A stretch of 64,000 nucleotides of DNA from Warburgia ugandensis. Its lineage: Eukaryota; Streptophyta; Magnoliopsida; Canellales; Canellaceae. Numbering within the stretch: position 1 is the stretch's first letter; each line of letters opens with the position of its first letter. The stretch spans positions 49,731,217-49,795,216 of the forward strand of contig CP141139.1 of NCBI GenBank assembly GCA_035236585.1. Reading direction: 5' to 3'. The notes under the pieces are model-generated. The model did not search any database. It saw only the letters and a program-made list of their open reading frames with translations, and was not told where the DNA came from. Below, piece after piece: positions 38,780 through 51,800 of this stretch. Both the position numbers and the translations under genes were made by a program.

Positions 38780-40030
38780 AAACTACTGTTTGTCTTGGTA
38801 TACAAAAGATGACCTTCTTTCTACGACAACCTACTATCACCAATTTATTGCTAGCCAATCCATTTCCAATATGACATCAAAATCCATCATAATGAGTAGA
38901 ACAAGATCGGCCTTCAACTATTGCCCCACTATCTCAATATGTACATCTTGGATAAACTCATGAATACTAAGTGATTCACTTATTAGGGTAGTTACATCCA
39001 AGCCAAATCCTAAATTATCCATATCAAATGCACACAAGAAGCAAAAATGCTAAAGATAAATGAAGGTATGGAACTTTGGCCAAATAAACTTTGGCATGTC
39101 TTTCTGAAATTAAAATAGTACATTCAATTACTGCATTTAAGGATCTTGCTTGTTTGGAGGTGATAGTGAATATATGCCTTGACTTCAAGGCACATTCTCT
39201 GTCTTAGGCCCACTACCTATTTATCTCCTAGGGTACTCATTGATAAAATGTCCATGTTCACCACATCTATAACATCGTAGTGGTGGTCTCTAATGTCCTG
39301 GTTTAAAGAAAAGTGAACCAGGATGATAACTTTTACACTTCAAACACTATCTCTTATTAGGCCCTCTACTCTATTTAGCAGCCTGTGATTCTTACTACTT
39401 GTGTGACACCCATGAAGAAGAAGAAGGGCACTTACCCCTATCTGAGCATCTTGTAACAACACTGCATTTCTCCTTATCTTGCCGCTCTACTTCATTCTAA
39501 TAGAATTCTTATTCAAAAGTAGAGGCCATTTATGCTACTCTTACTATAGTAGTAGGCTGCGTCCCTGAAACTTTAGTCCTCAATCTTAGGTCTAAACCTC
39601 GAGCAACTCTTTCTACTAGTTTCTTATCTGAGGTGAAAATATTTGGTGTAAACCTCCTTGCCTGTACGGACTTATTCTCGTACTATAACACTGTAAGATC
39701 TCCTTGTTGCAAATTCAAAAATTCTCTTTGCATTCTTGCCTGCACATGAGGGCTAAAGTATTTATCATAGAATACCTTTTAAAAATAATCCATAAAATAC
39801 TACCATAGTGAGGAAAATAAGTCTTCTATGTTGTTAGCCACTAGAATGCTGCTTCTCTTGTGAAGATAAAAGTTGTAATATTCACCTTCTTCTCTTCTAA
39901 CATTTCCATGGCTTTGAAGGCTTTCTCAACCTGATATATCCATTCCTCTGCTATTTTTGGTTCACCTTTCCAAGAAAATGTTGGAACCATTCTTTGAAAT
40001 CATTTTAGAAATTTGGGGCTGCATCTCTTC
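38780..40030 (-). pseudogene. G1 gag and protease remnants
   Basis: The gag end carries a zinc-knuckle relic near 39,233-39,276 reading CYRCGEHGHFINEY: the CCHC pattern with the last Cys replaced by Tyr. A FxGKVxxK and W-type gag core match lies near 39,900-39,980. The protease tail MDFDVILEMDWLA is readable near 38,850-38,885. Frames are heavily broken. Beyond about 40,030 gag similarity stops abruptly. Confidence 0.7.
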
Positions 40031-41900
40031 AAGTGTTCCATGCCTCACTCTTTCATGCATCCTTTTTTATTCTTGCACTTTAAATTTCGGGTTGGTTGTT
40101 ATCACTTTATTTCTTCTTTGTTGTTTGTTTTGGTTTGTTTACATTCCTTGTTTACCTTGGTGAAGTGCATCTAGTTGAAGGCTTAGATCCTTAAGTTTAA
40201 AGACCACTAATCTCTTGAAGTGATAGTAAAGAGATAGGGACCTTTAGATCAAGTTATTTACTCCTTGAAATCCTTAAGATCCTTGCCTTACCTTTGCTTT
40301 TATTATCATATTCTCCATATCTTTTTCTTGCTCTCTTTTGGATCCACATGCTTCCTAAACTAGATTGGGATACATTGATGAAGAGTGAAGAAGCTTAGTT
40401 GGCTGATTATTGATTTTCATATGGTGCACACACACCTTGGAGGGTGTGCACCTCACTTGTAAATTTGTTATTCATTCAATTAAATCTTTGTTTCAATGTC
40501 AATGGTACAAAATTCATGACTATACTACTTGCTTTAAACTTTATGTTTCATGGCTATTTCAATTAGTTCATGTTCATGTCCATGCAACATTTATCTCTTA
40601 GTTTTGCATGCTTTAGATAGTTGTTTTATTTGATTAGAATTTCATGCTTTAGTTAAGTTAGTTTCATACATTCCATGATAGTTTAGTTTATACCTTAGTT
40701 AATGAATCTTTCCATGCTTCATACATGCATTCTTTCCATTGTTATTTTCATGCATAAGTATCATACGTCCATGCACACCATGTTTTGCATACTTTAGTTG
40801 ATTCGTTTAGTTTATGTTTGGCTTAGTTCTTCATAGTTTTAGGTATAGTTGCACACTAATATAGTTTTCAATTGTTTTCAACTTTAGTTTTTAGAAAGTT
40901 CTAATCTTAGAAACTTTTTAATTTAGGAAAGTTTTATTTTTAGAAAGTATGTTTTAAGCAAGTTGTTAGATTTGGCATTTCTCTTTAGTTTTTGCACAAT
41001 TTCCATTTCCATGTGTTAATTTTTACTTTTAGTTAGGAAAAAAGTCTCTTAATTTTGGCTAGGTAAGATAATTTAAAGTAGGGACCACTAATAACACATC
41101 CATTCGATTCCTCATTGGATCAACCACCTTGCCTGAGAATACTATAACTGATTCATGCACTTGCAAGTTTAACTTCAAAATCACAATAGAAAACAAAAGT
41201 AGAACAAAGCATAAGAAACTTTCTTTTTTGAGTACAAGATAAATAATGCAACAGAACATAAATGCAAAAGTCAACAATAATAAGATATTAATGAAACCTT
41301 CTAATTCCAATAAGGATATGCATCATTATGTTAAATCCCATGCAATTATGCCTTTCAACTATTTAAGAATTCCATGTAATAGTCAGTTTCTAAAACCCCT
41401 ATTTTGATTTTAGGTTTAATGCAGTCACTTATTACAACCAACACACTATTATGCAAGATCATAAGTGTCAATTGATGGTAACTAGACCTCATATAACCTC
41501 TATTACATGTGTGGGGACTTAGTTTCTGTAAAAGTCCTAATTTACTCTTTTGAGAATCTACTCTCAAAATAGTGAAGTAACTACAAGGGGCATCTTTGGT
41601 CATGGTTTGTCAGTGAAGCGGTTTGGACACCTCAATGTGGTTGGTTGGATTTGGTGCAGACTATGTTCATCAATCCTGGAACAAAAACCTAGCCACTCGG
41701 TTTATTCAACCATTAATTAGTTTCCTTATTGATGCATACTTAATAACCTTTTTTAGAATAATGTGATGCCATAGAGAAGTAAAATTCCAAGAATAGCACC
41801 TCTCAAAGTGTTGAATTGAATATGAGACAATGCCATGCACTAAAATTACATATGAGTTAGCATGATTAAAGATGGTAGCTAAAGTTGTTTTTTTAAGTTA
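40031..41900. other. Unassigned AT-rich stretch
   Basis: Long T-rich sequence with repeated TAGTTTA/CTTTAGTTT and CATGC words at 40.6-41.0 kb, resembling retrotransposon LTR or leader DNA but without diagnostic ends. A small imperfect hairpin (GGTGCACACA, 10-nt loop, GGTGTGCACC) lies at 40,423-40,452. No coding signal. Confidence 0.35.
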
Positions 41901-41904
41901 AAGA

Positions 41905-42146
41905 TCCAGTGAAACCTTATTTTAAGGTTCAAGCTACTATTCATATCACTTGCAATCTAGTTTTCATTAAAGGAAAAACCATAGTTGATTGTCATTTTCT
42001 TATGAAGAAAGCAATGGTTGGTGTGCTTTGCACTCCTGATAATTTTGAAATTTCATCTTGCTAACGAAGTTTGGGTAAGAGAGAGGACAGGGTGTTTCTC
42101 TACAAGCCATATGTATTTGATTTGTGCACTCCAACTCAAGGGACAG
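41905..42146 (+). pseudogene. Ty1/copia RNase H tail fragment and polypurine tract
   Basis: The plus strand reads HITCNLVFIKGKTIVDCHFL followed by MKKAMVGVLCTPDNF. This corresponds to the IACNPVFH-RTKHIE-DCHFIREK region at the end of copia RNase H. After a stop, VFDLCTPT and then CTCCAACTCAAGGGACAG follow, a degraded version of the copia polypurine tract (AACTTGAGGGGGAG) that precedes the 3' LTR. Everything upstream of this tail is missing. Confidence 0.65.
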
Positions 42147-42960
42147 TGTTAGGAAATAAGAGTCATGATGAAGTCAAATATAAAGGCAAATGTGTATAGT
42201 GAAGTCATAAAAAAAAGAAGACATAGCTCAAACCTAAACAAACAATAAGTCTTATATAATAATAAATAAAGCAAAAGGTAAAATCCTTATGGTTAAGGGA
42301 ACCAGTTAAAGGGCATATTTGAATTCCCTTTGACACAACAAAGTGAGATTATGCATAAGTTATGCAAAAGTCATCAAATGATGAACAATGATTCAAAAAG
42401 CATGTATCAATTTCATTTTAAGTGCACTAAAAGAAACAATAGGAAGTTTTTACCTAAGTTTTAGGTAGACTAGTGCGCACTTGAAGGAACATATCTAAAA
42501 GAGTGTCATACATTTTCTAAGACAAGAGTGTCAATTGCTAACTAAATGAAAATAGTCCAAGCCAAAAGATAAAGAATTTGAAGGAAACATAAGGCTCAAT
42601 TTGGAAAACATCCAAACAAAATTAGGTTATGGTAGAGATACATTGCAATGAAAGTGATTATAAGTTCTTAACCTCTATTAGTTTCAAATACTGCAAAATT
42701 ATATCCTAAACCACAAGGAAAATAGGTTTACTAATCCTTATAAAAGCTATCTAAGGTAATGAAAGAAAAATAATATAAAATGCTTCTTGTACTTACAATG
42801 AGGGCTATATTTGCATCAAAAAAAGATTTAATTGTTCCAATATCATTACAATATCCTCCTCATAATTGTTGAATATACATGCCTGCAATATAAACATCTT
42901 CTGGATGTTATTGTATACTACTTCCAATATAAACATTTTCTTATTTCTCAGCAATTATAG
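42147..42960 (+). mobile_element. Putative 3' LTR of the copia fragment
   Basis: It starts TGTTAGGAAATAAGAG directly after the degraded polypurine tract, the expected position and start for a copia LTR. The end is not identifiable; the right limit is arbitrary, set before the purine-rich block at 42.96 kb. Confidence 0.4.
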
Positions 42961-43130
42961 TGGAAATGGTGACTCGGTGTCGGCCAGTGACCTTGCAGGG
43001 TAGAGAGAGAGAGAGAGAGGATGCACAATCGTTGTGGCTAGTAGCAACCACACAGGGTGGAGAGAGAGAGGATGCATAGTCGGTCGGGGCTAGCTGGAGA
43101 CTGCATAGGGTAGAGAAAGAGGATGCACAG

Positions 43131-43283
<153 letters not shown>

Positions 43284-43661
43284 GGGGATGTGTATTGGGT
43301 TAAGGTAGGTGATGATCGCGCATGGCAAATGGAGCAAGGGAGGGAGGGAGTGGATGCATGTGCAATCAGTGGGGCTGGCCAACAACTGCAGAGGGCAAAG
43401 GGAGGAAGGGAGGGAGGCAGAAGGAAATGTGCACAAGATTGGTTGGGGTGAACCAATGATCACACAAGGAGAAAAAGAAAGAGAGGTGTGGTAAGAGGAA
43501 GTACCTTATGCATGCATGCATATATTGTAGACTTTTTCGATAGGGTGCTACTCCAATTGACAAAGAGATAATATAGGGAAGTTGTATATGGCAGTAATGG
43601 AAAAAAAATCTAGCAGGATAAACAAAATTTTTAATGTTATAAATAAGGGACTTCTAAATTG

Positions 43662-43920
43662 TGAAAAAATGACTTTAAAAACATGTTCTTAAAGTCATTT
43701 TGTTAAAATGACTTTAAAAATGTATTTTTGAAGTTATTTTTTTAAAACAACTTTAAAAACATGTTTATCAAGTCATTTTTCCAAAATGACCTTAAAAACA
43801 TGTTTTTTGAAGTTATTTTTTGGAATGTCTTTAAAAACTTGTTTTTGGAAGTCATTTTTTTCAGAATGACTTTATGAACCTATTTTTTGAAGTTTTTTTT
43901 TTAAATGATTTAAAAACCTA
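43662..43920. repeat. CACTA left subterminal inverted-motif array
   Basis: About five successive units, each pairing AAAGTCATTTT-like and AAAATGACTTTAAAA-like half-sites a few bases apart, so each unit can fold as a hairpin. A second, shorter array of the same motif lies at 44,876-45,000. In En/Spm such repeats bind the TNPA-type protein; here that role is inferred. Confidence 0.8.
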
Positions 43921-45429
43921 TATATATTCTCTTGATGAACCAGTATTTAAATATAGATGTAGGAATATTTGTTTGGGAAGTAATAAGCCCCTTTGCCATC
44001 TCTTCATTTGCAAAGAATTCTTGACATGAAAACACAGATGAATGACTAATGGAATTTCATTCAAATTAAGTAGTATACTAATTATTCTACACTTTACTTT
44101 AAAATTTCTTATTTACAATGACACCAGCTTTTTTTTTATTTTTTTTATTATATATAATTCATCATTGATTCATGCATTTTAGTGCATACAAATAAATGTA
44201 AGAACAAGAAAATCCAAGTATTTTTTGAATCACTTTTCATTTATCATCCTTTTATCACACATATCAAATGTTTACATATGATTAGATCTTATTAACACAA
44301 GATCATGATCAAAGAGCTAATCTAGAACTATGTTATCAAAATCTAACCTCTTTGTATTCAGCTCACACCATTCACTAGGGAGAGAGAGGATAAAGCTTCA
44401 AGCTACAACTTCCTTGGCCAACTTGATGGAACCATATTTCTCTTCGTTGAATCTTAATTTTGGAAGAGAATCGCAAAGCATAAGGGTCTCCTTTTTTCCA
44501 ATAGTGAGGGTTAGAGAGGAAAATAGTTGTTGTTTATAATGAAATCAGATTTTTTCCAAAATCAGGACAATTTAAGCAACTTCTTAACCCCATCATTTGT
44601 AGTGATAAAACCCATTTCGCCTACAAAATGAAAACAAATTGGAGAGTTAGTAACAAGAAAGTAAAGGATGATAAAAAGAGACTTGAGTATCATTATCATG
44701 TTTTTTGTGCCACAAACATTCAAAATATCCAAAAAGGAAAGCAAAAAGGGGAATAGAATAGAGAGAGAGAAGAGACAGAGGAAGCCATCATGGCTCTCGT
44801 ATCATAAAGAAGGGGGACCAGGGATACAAGAAAAAACAAAATGACATTGGCCCTTTTTATAGAGGAACCATGGACTTCTAAAGTCATTTTCTAAAAATGA
44901 CTTCCTAAGTCCAACTTTTGAAGTGGTTTTCAAAAAATGACTTTAAAAGTTGTTTTAAAGTCATCACTTCAAAACAACTTTAAAAGTCCCTTTTACTATG
45001 TGGCAGTAGATAATGTTTCATATAACTCAGTGTTGAATCATGCATCCTATACAACATAAACAGAAGTATATGCGAAAGAAGTTATTTTTCAAATAACTCC
45101 TCAATTACTAATGCAATCCATATAACATATGTTAAAAGAGCTAAATCAAAGAGCTAATATGGATTATTTCATCTCACTAATACAATCCATACACCCCCTT
45201 CATATATTGTTTTCAAATCAAGCACATCTCACCATTATCATACACATAATCCTCACTCTCACTAAGTACTTCAACTGATGGAATTGTTTTGATAATACAA
45301 GGGTAATAATCTATTGCAGTAATGCCTAAGCAATCTTCATCATAAGAATCCCTTAGACAAGATGATAAAACAGTTGATCATCTATTATCACGTCCGTCTT
45401 ATATGTAAAATACCTAATTTGCTTGAGAT

Positions 45430-46294
45430 ACTAAAATAAATTGATCATTGTTATAACTAATCTTGTTGAGGTCAACCAATGTTAATCCAATGGCATTAGT
45501 TTTGATGTTGTCTTTGTTGTGTTTCACCCAATCACACTTTAATACGACCATAGTTCTACAAGTATAATCTAAGGCCCATATCTTTTTTATAACTTGTAAT
45601 AAGTATCATTCACCACTATTGGATTGTTATCCTTCAAATTGGAAAAGAATGTAGCATTGGAAACTAAGTTGATGTCACAATTCTATTGCATTCTTGAGTT
45701 ATCACAATCTTCTGTGTAAAAGTGATAACCATTGATGGCATATCCAGTGCATCTTATTACTTCTAGTCATGGTCCCATCGCTATCCAACCCAAGGATTTT
45801 GATATACTATTGCCTAGGTCTTCTTCCTAATCTTTAACCTATGCATATTAAGTAGGATATGATTATTGCAAGTACAATTCCATATACATAATGCAATTTA
45901 TAGAAGTGTGAACTCCTACATTTTACCTTTTGATAGAGCCAAGTATTGAAAGTGCAACAATGCTCAAATTGCATGCACTACTATTTCTTTGTGTAACTTG
46001 AATTCTTTGCTTTGAGAATGCCCATGTGCTCACTACACACATCCAAAATTAATTGAGAGATAAAAAAAACATAACAATTAATAATTAATTTTTATAAAAG
46101 TGCATGATCAACTTACTCAATGCATGGATGGATTTCATCAACATTTCATAACACATAAAGGTGCGTCTAGTCTTGTTCTTTATAGCCTATGGTAGATACA
46201 TGATCATTCGATACAGGTTGACCAACCTTGGGATCGTGAAATCCAACTGATTGTTTCTTTATTGAGATTCCAATCACACCCACTCTTAACAAGT
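45430..46294 (-). pseudogene. CACTA transposase C-terminal part (DUF4216 region)
   Basis: This continues the transposase frame interrupted by G2. Readable minus-strand blocks are KKQSVGFHDPKVGQPVS, HLYVL-NVDEIHP, NGYHFYTEDCDNSR, KDNNPIVVNDTYYKL and VVLKCDWVKHN. The last blocks match the DUF4216 domain commonly found after TNP2 in plant CACTA proteins. Several in-frame stops are present. It adjoins the left target duplication CAAGT (46,290-46,294) of the nested element. Confidence 0.75.
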
Positions 46295-47375
46295 TGTGAC
46301 ACCCAGGTCTTTATAACACTTTTACACACAAATCTTTCATAAATCCGACATTGCCAAATCCCTATTCCAACAGTAATAGATGGTTACGGTTAAAATTTCT
46401 TCACATTCATCCTAAATTTACATGATCCATCTTCAAAAATATGTGACTAAAATGATTAGAAATGTTTCACTCACCTAGAATTTGTTTTTTGATTGGAATC
46501 TACTCGGAAGTGGCTAGACAATCATCGAAGATACAATTTTGCATACGATAGGTGGTCTGATCCTTGATTATGCAAAGGGCTTTCGTTTTTCTCAATCTCA
46601 AGAATCCAATGATGGATTCAGATCGTCTTGCCCCATTCATATTAGCTGGTGGCTTTACTGTATGCACATCATCGGTTAGCATTTTGACAGAGACAAAATA
46701 GGTTGAAAAATGGAAAAAGAGGATGGGTTTTGTTCCTCTTACCTCAAGCAACACGGATATGGTGTCAGATCTCCAATCAATTCTTGTTTTCCTTGTTGAT
46801 ATGATGTAATTCCATTGCATCTTCACCCTTGTTGGTTTCTCTTCTTGCCATTGGTGAGGAAGATGGGTGCTGGAGGACACGTTGTGTTATCCCTTTTCTT
46901 CTCCCTTCTCCCTCTCTCTCTCTTGGGTTTGGGTAATAGACCATTTAGTCTGTTCTCGATTTCATTTAAGTAGGAAGGGGGCGGCAATATCAAAATGGTC
47001 CCCTCCTTTAGGTATTTTAATTTAAATATTTAATTATGATGTTTTCTTCATTAGGAACATCATAATTTTAGTCAAAATAGATGAATGCTACTCATAATGG
47101 GTTTTCAATGTCTCTAGACTATCGGACTCAAATTTTTGCAAGTCGGGACTACTAAGTAAAATTACCAATTTGCCCTTCACAAGAAATATCACAACTTATT
47201 CATTGAAACTTTAGTTTTTCTAAGTACAATTTAAAATTTGAGGTTTGGGGTTCAATTGGTTGTCTTTCAAAAGGTCGATTTTATGGGAGTTTAAACACGA
47301 AATATTCCAATTTGCATTTTATCAAAATTATTTCAAAATCATTTGAAATGGTATTTAAAAGTTAAAGTTATTACA
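46295..47375 (-). repeat. G2 3' LTR
   Basis: On the minus strand it starts TGTAATAACTTTAACT at 47,375 and ends CCTGGGTGTCACA at 46,295, canonical TG...CA. From 46,352 to 47,375 it aligns with 53,759-54,919; the last 57 bp have no counterpart next to 53,759. An internal deletion relative to the longer 5' LTR would explain this. Confidence 0.8.
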
Positions 47376-47388
47376 TTCTTTCTCCCTT
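47376..47388 (-). promoter_or_regulatory. G2 polypurine tract
   Basis: The minus strand reads AAGGGAGAAAGAA immediately before the TGTAATAAC start of the 3' LTR. This is the plus-strand DNA priming site for reverse transcription. Confidence 0.85.
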
Positions 47389-47435
47389 ATAGGAATTTTA
47401 TTCCCGAAAATCTCCTTACCTCAATCCTTGAAGAG

Positions 47436-48700
47436 AGCAGGATGTGTCTGTCTCATCTGCTCGTCAATTTCCCATGTAGCCTCTTCCACTGAATGATGCT
47501 ACCAAAGAACCTTGACTGGAAAAATCGTCTTATTCCTTGGCTCCTGCACCTTACGATCTAAAATTTGCGTAGCTCTCTCCTCAAAGGTCAACTTTGGTCT
47601 TAGCTCTATAGGTACCCGCTCAAGCACGTGAAATGGATCTGCTATATACTTTCACAACATCAATATATAGAAAATGTCATGGACATCTACCAATTGCGGT
47701 GGTAAGGCCAACTGGTAGGCTACAGGTCTAACCCGTTTTAAGATCTCAAATGGGCCAATGAACCAGAGAGTTAACTTCCCCTTAAATCCAAATCTCACCA
47801 CACCTTTCATTAGAGAAATCTTCAAAAACACATGGTCTCCAACAATAAGCTCCACATCTCTACGACCATTTTTAGTGTAGCTCTTCAATGACTATGAGTT
47901 GCCAATAGTTACTTCTAAATTAACCAAACCTTCTCTACGCACTGCTCAACTAGCTCAGACTACAACATGTATCTCTTGCCCATGTCACTCCAACACAAGG
48001 GTGACCAGCACGGTATCCCATAAAGTGCCTAATAAGGAGCCATGCTAATACTTGTGTGAAAGCTATTGTTGTACACAAACTCAACTAGTGGCAAGTGCTC
48101 GTCCCACCAACCCTTCAAATCGATGGCACATCCCTCAGCATGTCCCCATCATTTGGATAGTCCTCTTTGACTCACCATCTATTTGTGGGTGAAAGGCAGT
48201 GTGAATCTAAGTGTTGATCCCAAGGCCTCCTGGACACCCTACCAATACATCAATGTGCATATGCAGTCCTTATCAGAAATAATAGTTAAAGGGACACCAT
48301 GCAAGCTCACGATCTCCTAAACATATAACCTCGCCAAGCTATTAGCAGTTTGTGTTCTTTGAATGGGAAGGAAATGACAAGACTTCATTAACCTATCAAC
48401 AATCACCAAAATCATGTCATGCCCACTTGTCATTTTAGGTAAAACCACAATGACATCCATGGTGATATGGTCTCACTTCCACTCAGGAAGCTCTAAAGTT
48501 TATAACATCCTTACTGGCCTTTGATGCTTGGCCTTAACCTGTTGACAGGTTAACCATCAGGCGATACACAATAATGTCCCTCTTCATTCCGTTCCATCAA
48601 AAGTGTCATCTCAAGTCCTGGTACATCTTCATACCTCCAGGATGAATAGTGAAGCATGATTGATGCACTTACTGAAGTAGCTTTCGTCTCAAGTCATCAT
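47436..48700 (-). pseudogene. G2 integrase with chromodomain
   Basis: From right to left: a zinc-finger relic (FTIHPGG-KMYQDLR near 48,610-48,665), the catalytic core (KMTSGHDMILVIVDRLMK and HGVPLTIISDKD, 48,270-48,440), the C-terminal GPY/F block (KGKLTLWFIGPFEILKRV, 47,888-47,652) and a chromodomain (47,636-47,436). The chromodomain reads FEERATQILDRKVQEPRNK, FPVKVLW, a stop, then HHSVEEATWEIDEQMR. The VKVLW and ATWE blocks are typical of plant chromovirus chromodomains. One stop inside the chromodomain and several in the core make it inactive. Confidence 0.88.
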
Positions 48701-48889
48701 CTACTAGCACAACCAATCTGCCTTGAAAATGCACACCTCCATCTTGACTTCTGGTGAAGCTCGCCATGTCACACGAGGTCTGTGTATCTACATCCTCTAC
48801 CTACACCTAAATGATTCTGTCAATAAACATCAATATAACTAATAGATTTGCAACTACTGACCTCTACTTTCTACTCAAGGCATCATCCA

Positions 48890-49220
48890 CCACATTGGCC
48901 TTCCATGGGTGATACTGTATCGTGTAGTCATAGGCCTTGAGGTACTCCATCCACATCCTCTATCTATTATTCAAGTCACTCTATGTGAACAAATATTTGA
49001 GGCTCTTATGGTCAAGGAAAACCTCAAATCTCTCCCCATAAAGGTAGTGTCGCCAAATCTTCAATGCAAAAAGCACTACTACTAACTCCCAATCATATGT
49101 GGGGTAATTCACCTAATGTGTTTTCAACTATCTTGATGCATAAACAATTACCACTATAGTGCTACATTAGCACACATCCAAGTCCCCTACCAAATTCATC
49201 ACAATAAACCACAAAACCAC
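48890..49220 (-). pseudogene. G2 RNase H remnant
   Basis: This lies between RT and integrase, as expected. The complement of 48,905-49,100 gives pieces corresponding to [19 protein letters not shown] and [20 protein letters not shown], as in G1 RNase H. Frames are broken by stops. Confidence 0.75.
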
Positions 49221-49229
49221 CACTGTCTG

Positions 49230-50160
49230 TTGGTAAGGCCAACACTAAGGAAAAGCTAAGTCTCCTCTTGAGCTCTTGAAAGCTTGTCTCACAAGCATCA
49301 GTCCATACAAACTTCATATCCTTCCTGGTTAGTGTGATTAAAGCTAATGCAATCCTGGAGAACTAGTCAATAAACCTACAATAGTAGCTTACAAGACTAA
49401 GAAAACTCTAGATTTCAGCCACTATTTTTGGCCAATCCCAGCTCATCACTGCCTCAACCTTCGCTAGGTAGACTGCCACTCCATTCTTTGAGATAAAGTG
49501 GCTAAGTAAGTTCACCTGCTCCAACCAGAGCTCACACTTGCTGAACTTCACAAACAATTGATGAGTCCGCAAGGTATTTAGAACAATGTGCAAGTGCTCC
49601 TACCTACTCACAGAGTATATAGAAATGTTGTCCATGAACACAATCATGAACTTATCCAAGTAGACTTGACAAACCCAGATAATGAGATCAATGAAAACTG
49701 CAGGTGCATTTATCTAACCTAATGGCATCACCAAAAACTCATAATGGCCATAATGCATCTTAAATGTTGTCTTAAAGATGTCCCCCTCCTGAATTCTTAA
49801 CTAATGGTAACCTGACCTCAAATTGATCTTTGGAAAGATCTATGTTAACTGAAACCGACCAAAGAGGTTGTTAATCATTGGTAATGGGTATCAATTCTTC
49901 ACTATCACACTATTTAACATGCGATAATCAACGCAAAGTTGCATCAATCTATCCTTCTTCTTGGATCTATGTCTTGAGTTCTCTTAACTCGATTGGTACC
50001 ATCCCATGTGGCACCCTTAAGATAGGAGTCTTGCATGGTACTAGCTCAATGGTGAAATCAATCTCTCTTTGAGGGGGTAATCCAAGACGTTCCTCAAGAA
50101 AGACATCCTAAAACTCCCTAACCACACATAGCTTGTCAATCCAAAGTCCCTCTACCTCCA
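49230..50160 (-). pseudogene. G2 reverse transcriptase remnant
   Basis: The complement of 49,593-49,680 reads VYLDKFMIVFMDNISIYS and then HIVLNTLRTHQLFVKFSKCE, matching the catalytic region of gypsy RT. The second aspartate of the FxDD motif is Asn, the same change as in G1. A 61-codon open piece is at 49,593-49,408; the rest is broken. Confidence 0.85.
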
Positions 50161-50175
50161 CTATAGTCACAATGG

Positions 50176-50418
50176 CTAGAAATGCCTAACACCCCTTCCA
50201 GATAACCTTCGAGGATGAAATGAAATGTGCTCTTTCTTGCCTCCCTGAATTGAGACATTAGGACGCCCTAGTGAGGCGAAAGCAATCCTCTTCTTACCAT
50301 AATCAATCGTTACCCAATATTTTTCCAGCCAATTCATCCCTAAGATGACATCAAAATCTACCATGCCAATGATGATAAGGTTAGCATCCATCCTCTCACC
50401 CATGATCATGAAAGGCAC
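50176..50418 (-). pseudogene. G2 retropepsin-like protease C-terminal part
   Basis: An open segment reading MIIGMVDFDVILGMNWLEKY and WVTIDYGKKRIAF. The DFDVILGMxWL block is a hallmark of the region just downstream of the protease active site in plant Ty3/gypsy polyproteins. The catalytic DSGAT motif is not seen in frame. Confidence 0.8.
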
Positions 50419-50689
50419 CTCCTAAACAAACTGTCTCGCTAAAATTGACTCTTCCAATGGAGTCATCACGTCCAACCCAAATCCTATGGCATGCACTTGC
50501 AATTCCATACATAACGCAAACACACATGAAATAAAAGATGCTTAGATCTTGTTTCAAATAAGATCTTTGCATGTCTATCCACAACAAGAAATTTACCTTC
50601 AATTATCGTATCTGATGATTTTGCCTACTTTGAAATAATAACATATACATGCCCTGGCCTCAAGGAGCTATGTTTGTCTTGGGCCCACT

Positions 50690-51800
50690 ATCAGTCGGTC
50701 CATCCCCTGACTTTTTGGGATAATCTCTAGATATATGTCCAATCTCATTGCAGAAATAATATCATAAAGGTGGTCTCTGCTACTAATGCTAATGCTTGCT
50801 ACCATGATGGGCCCTATCCTGGCCTAGGGAAACTCTCACCAAAATGGTGCCTCCTACACCTCCGACAAAATCTACTGGTCAAAACTTTGCTTTGTTTGGT
50901 GGGCTACTGCTATGTGTGGGACCTCTGCAACTATATCTAGAAGAAAGTCCTCTTCCCTTTACCGGGGTATTTGGAGCCACTAACATTCTACCCAGTCTCC
51001 TTCTTCTCTATTTTACCCCATGTAAGTTCATGCTCCATAATAGCTGCAATCTCAACTGCCTTGTCCATAGTGGTCGGCTGCATCAACAACACCCAATTTC
51101 TCAACATCAGACTCAAACCATAAACAAATTGATCCACTATCTAAGAGTCTGTCATGCTTGTATTGTGAACAAATCTCCTCAAGTGAGTGAACCAGTGCTC
51201 ATATTGCTGAACTATAAGGTTTTCCTGTTTCAGTTCCATAAATTCCATCTCCTCTGCCTTTTGCACATGAAGTGGGAAATACCTGTTGTCGAATACCTTC
51301 TTGAAGTCTTCCCACAAAATCGTATGTCCATGGAAATAAGTACTCTCAGCAATCTACAACTAAAATCTAGCTTCCCCTATTAGTATATACATCATGACTT
51401 ATACTTGCTTATCTATAGGCATTTCATGGTCATAAAGGCCTTCTCTGCTACAAAAATCCACCTTTTGGCAACCTCTACTTCACCATCGCCAGAGAATGAT
51501 GGCATCATCCATTGGAACCATTCTTGTAGTTTATCTGCCTTACTAGAACCCTCTTCATGGCCAATGCCCATAGTTCTAAGTATCACATCATTGGTGCCTA
51601 CTCAGATGTTTGAATTGGTGTCTCTACTAGTGCCGTGGCCGATGTCACTATCAGTGTCTAGGCTAGTGCCTGTGCAGTTGCCTATATCGTTGCCTGCTGC
51701 TGCTATAAGTGTGGCAATAAAACCTAAACCACCTAGGCCAGGATCTTTGCCATTGATTATTCTATCCTAAGGGTGTAGTGGGAGCAGACCTCGTCCTCCT
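50690..51800 (-). pseudogene. G2 gag remnant
   Basis: This encodes the structural capsid/nucleocapsid protein. A zinc-knuckle relic near 50,720-50,763 reads YYFCNEIGHISRDY: the CCHC pattern with the first and last cysteines changed to tyrosine. Capsid-region sequence extends to about 51,800, where the orientation and position fit the gag start. Frames are heavily interrupted; the long plus-strand frames here (50,844-51,383 and 51,405-51,770) are shadows of gag. Confidence 0.7.

Larger units (their letters stand above)
35761..40030 (-). mobile_element. Chromovirus G1: decayed Ty3/gypsy internal region
   Basis: A minus-strand Ty3/gypsy element in the order gag (right), protease, reverse transcriptase, RNase H, integrase, chromodomain, polypurine tract (left). 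A chromodomain after integrase places it among chromoviruses, probably Tekay/Del-like. The right end stops inside or before gag, near 40,030; no 5' LTR or primer site is seen beyond it, so it is truncated. Stops and frameshifts occur in every domain. The element lies in the same orientation as G2, 10 kb away, which has the same domain order. Confidence 0.85.

Noticed and set aside
40423-40452. Hairpin as a terminator or microRNA precursor
   Set aside because: The stem is only about 10 bp with a 10-nt loop, too short for a plant microRNA precursor, and no transcript is evident.
50844-51770. Two long plus-strand frames (179 and 121 codons)
   Set aside because: They lie antisense to the gag of chromovirus G2 and show no protein motif.
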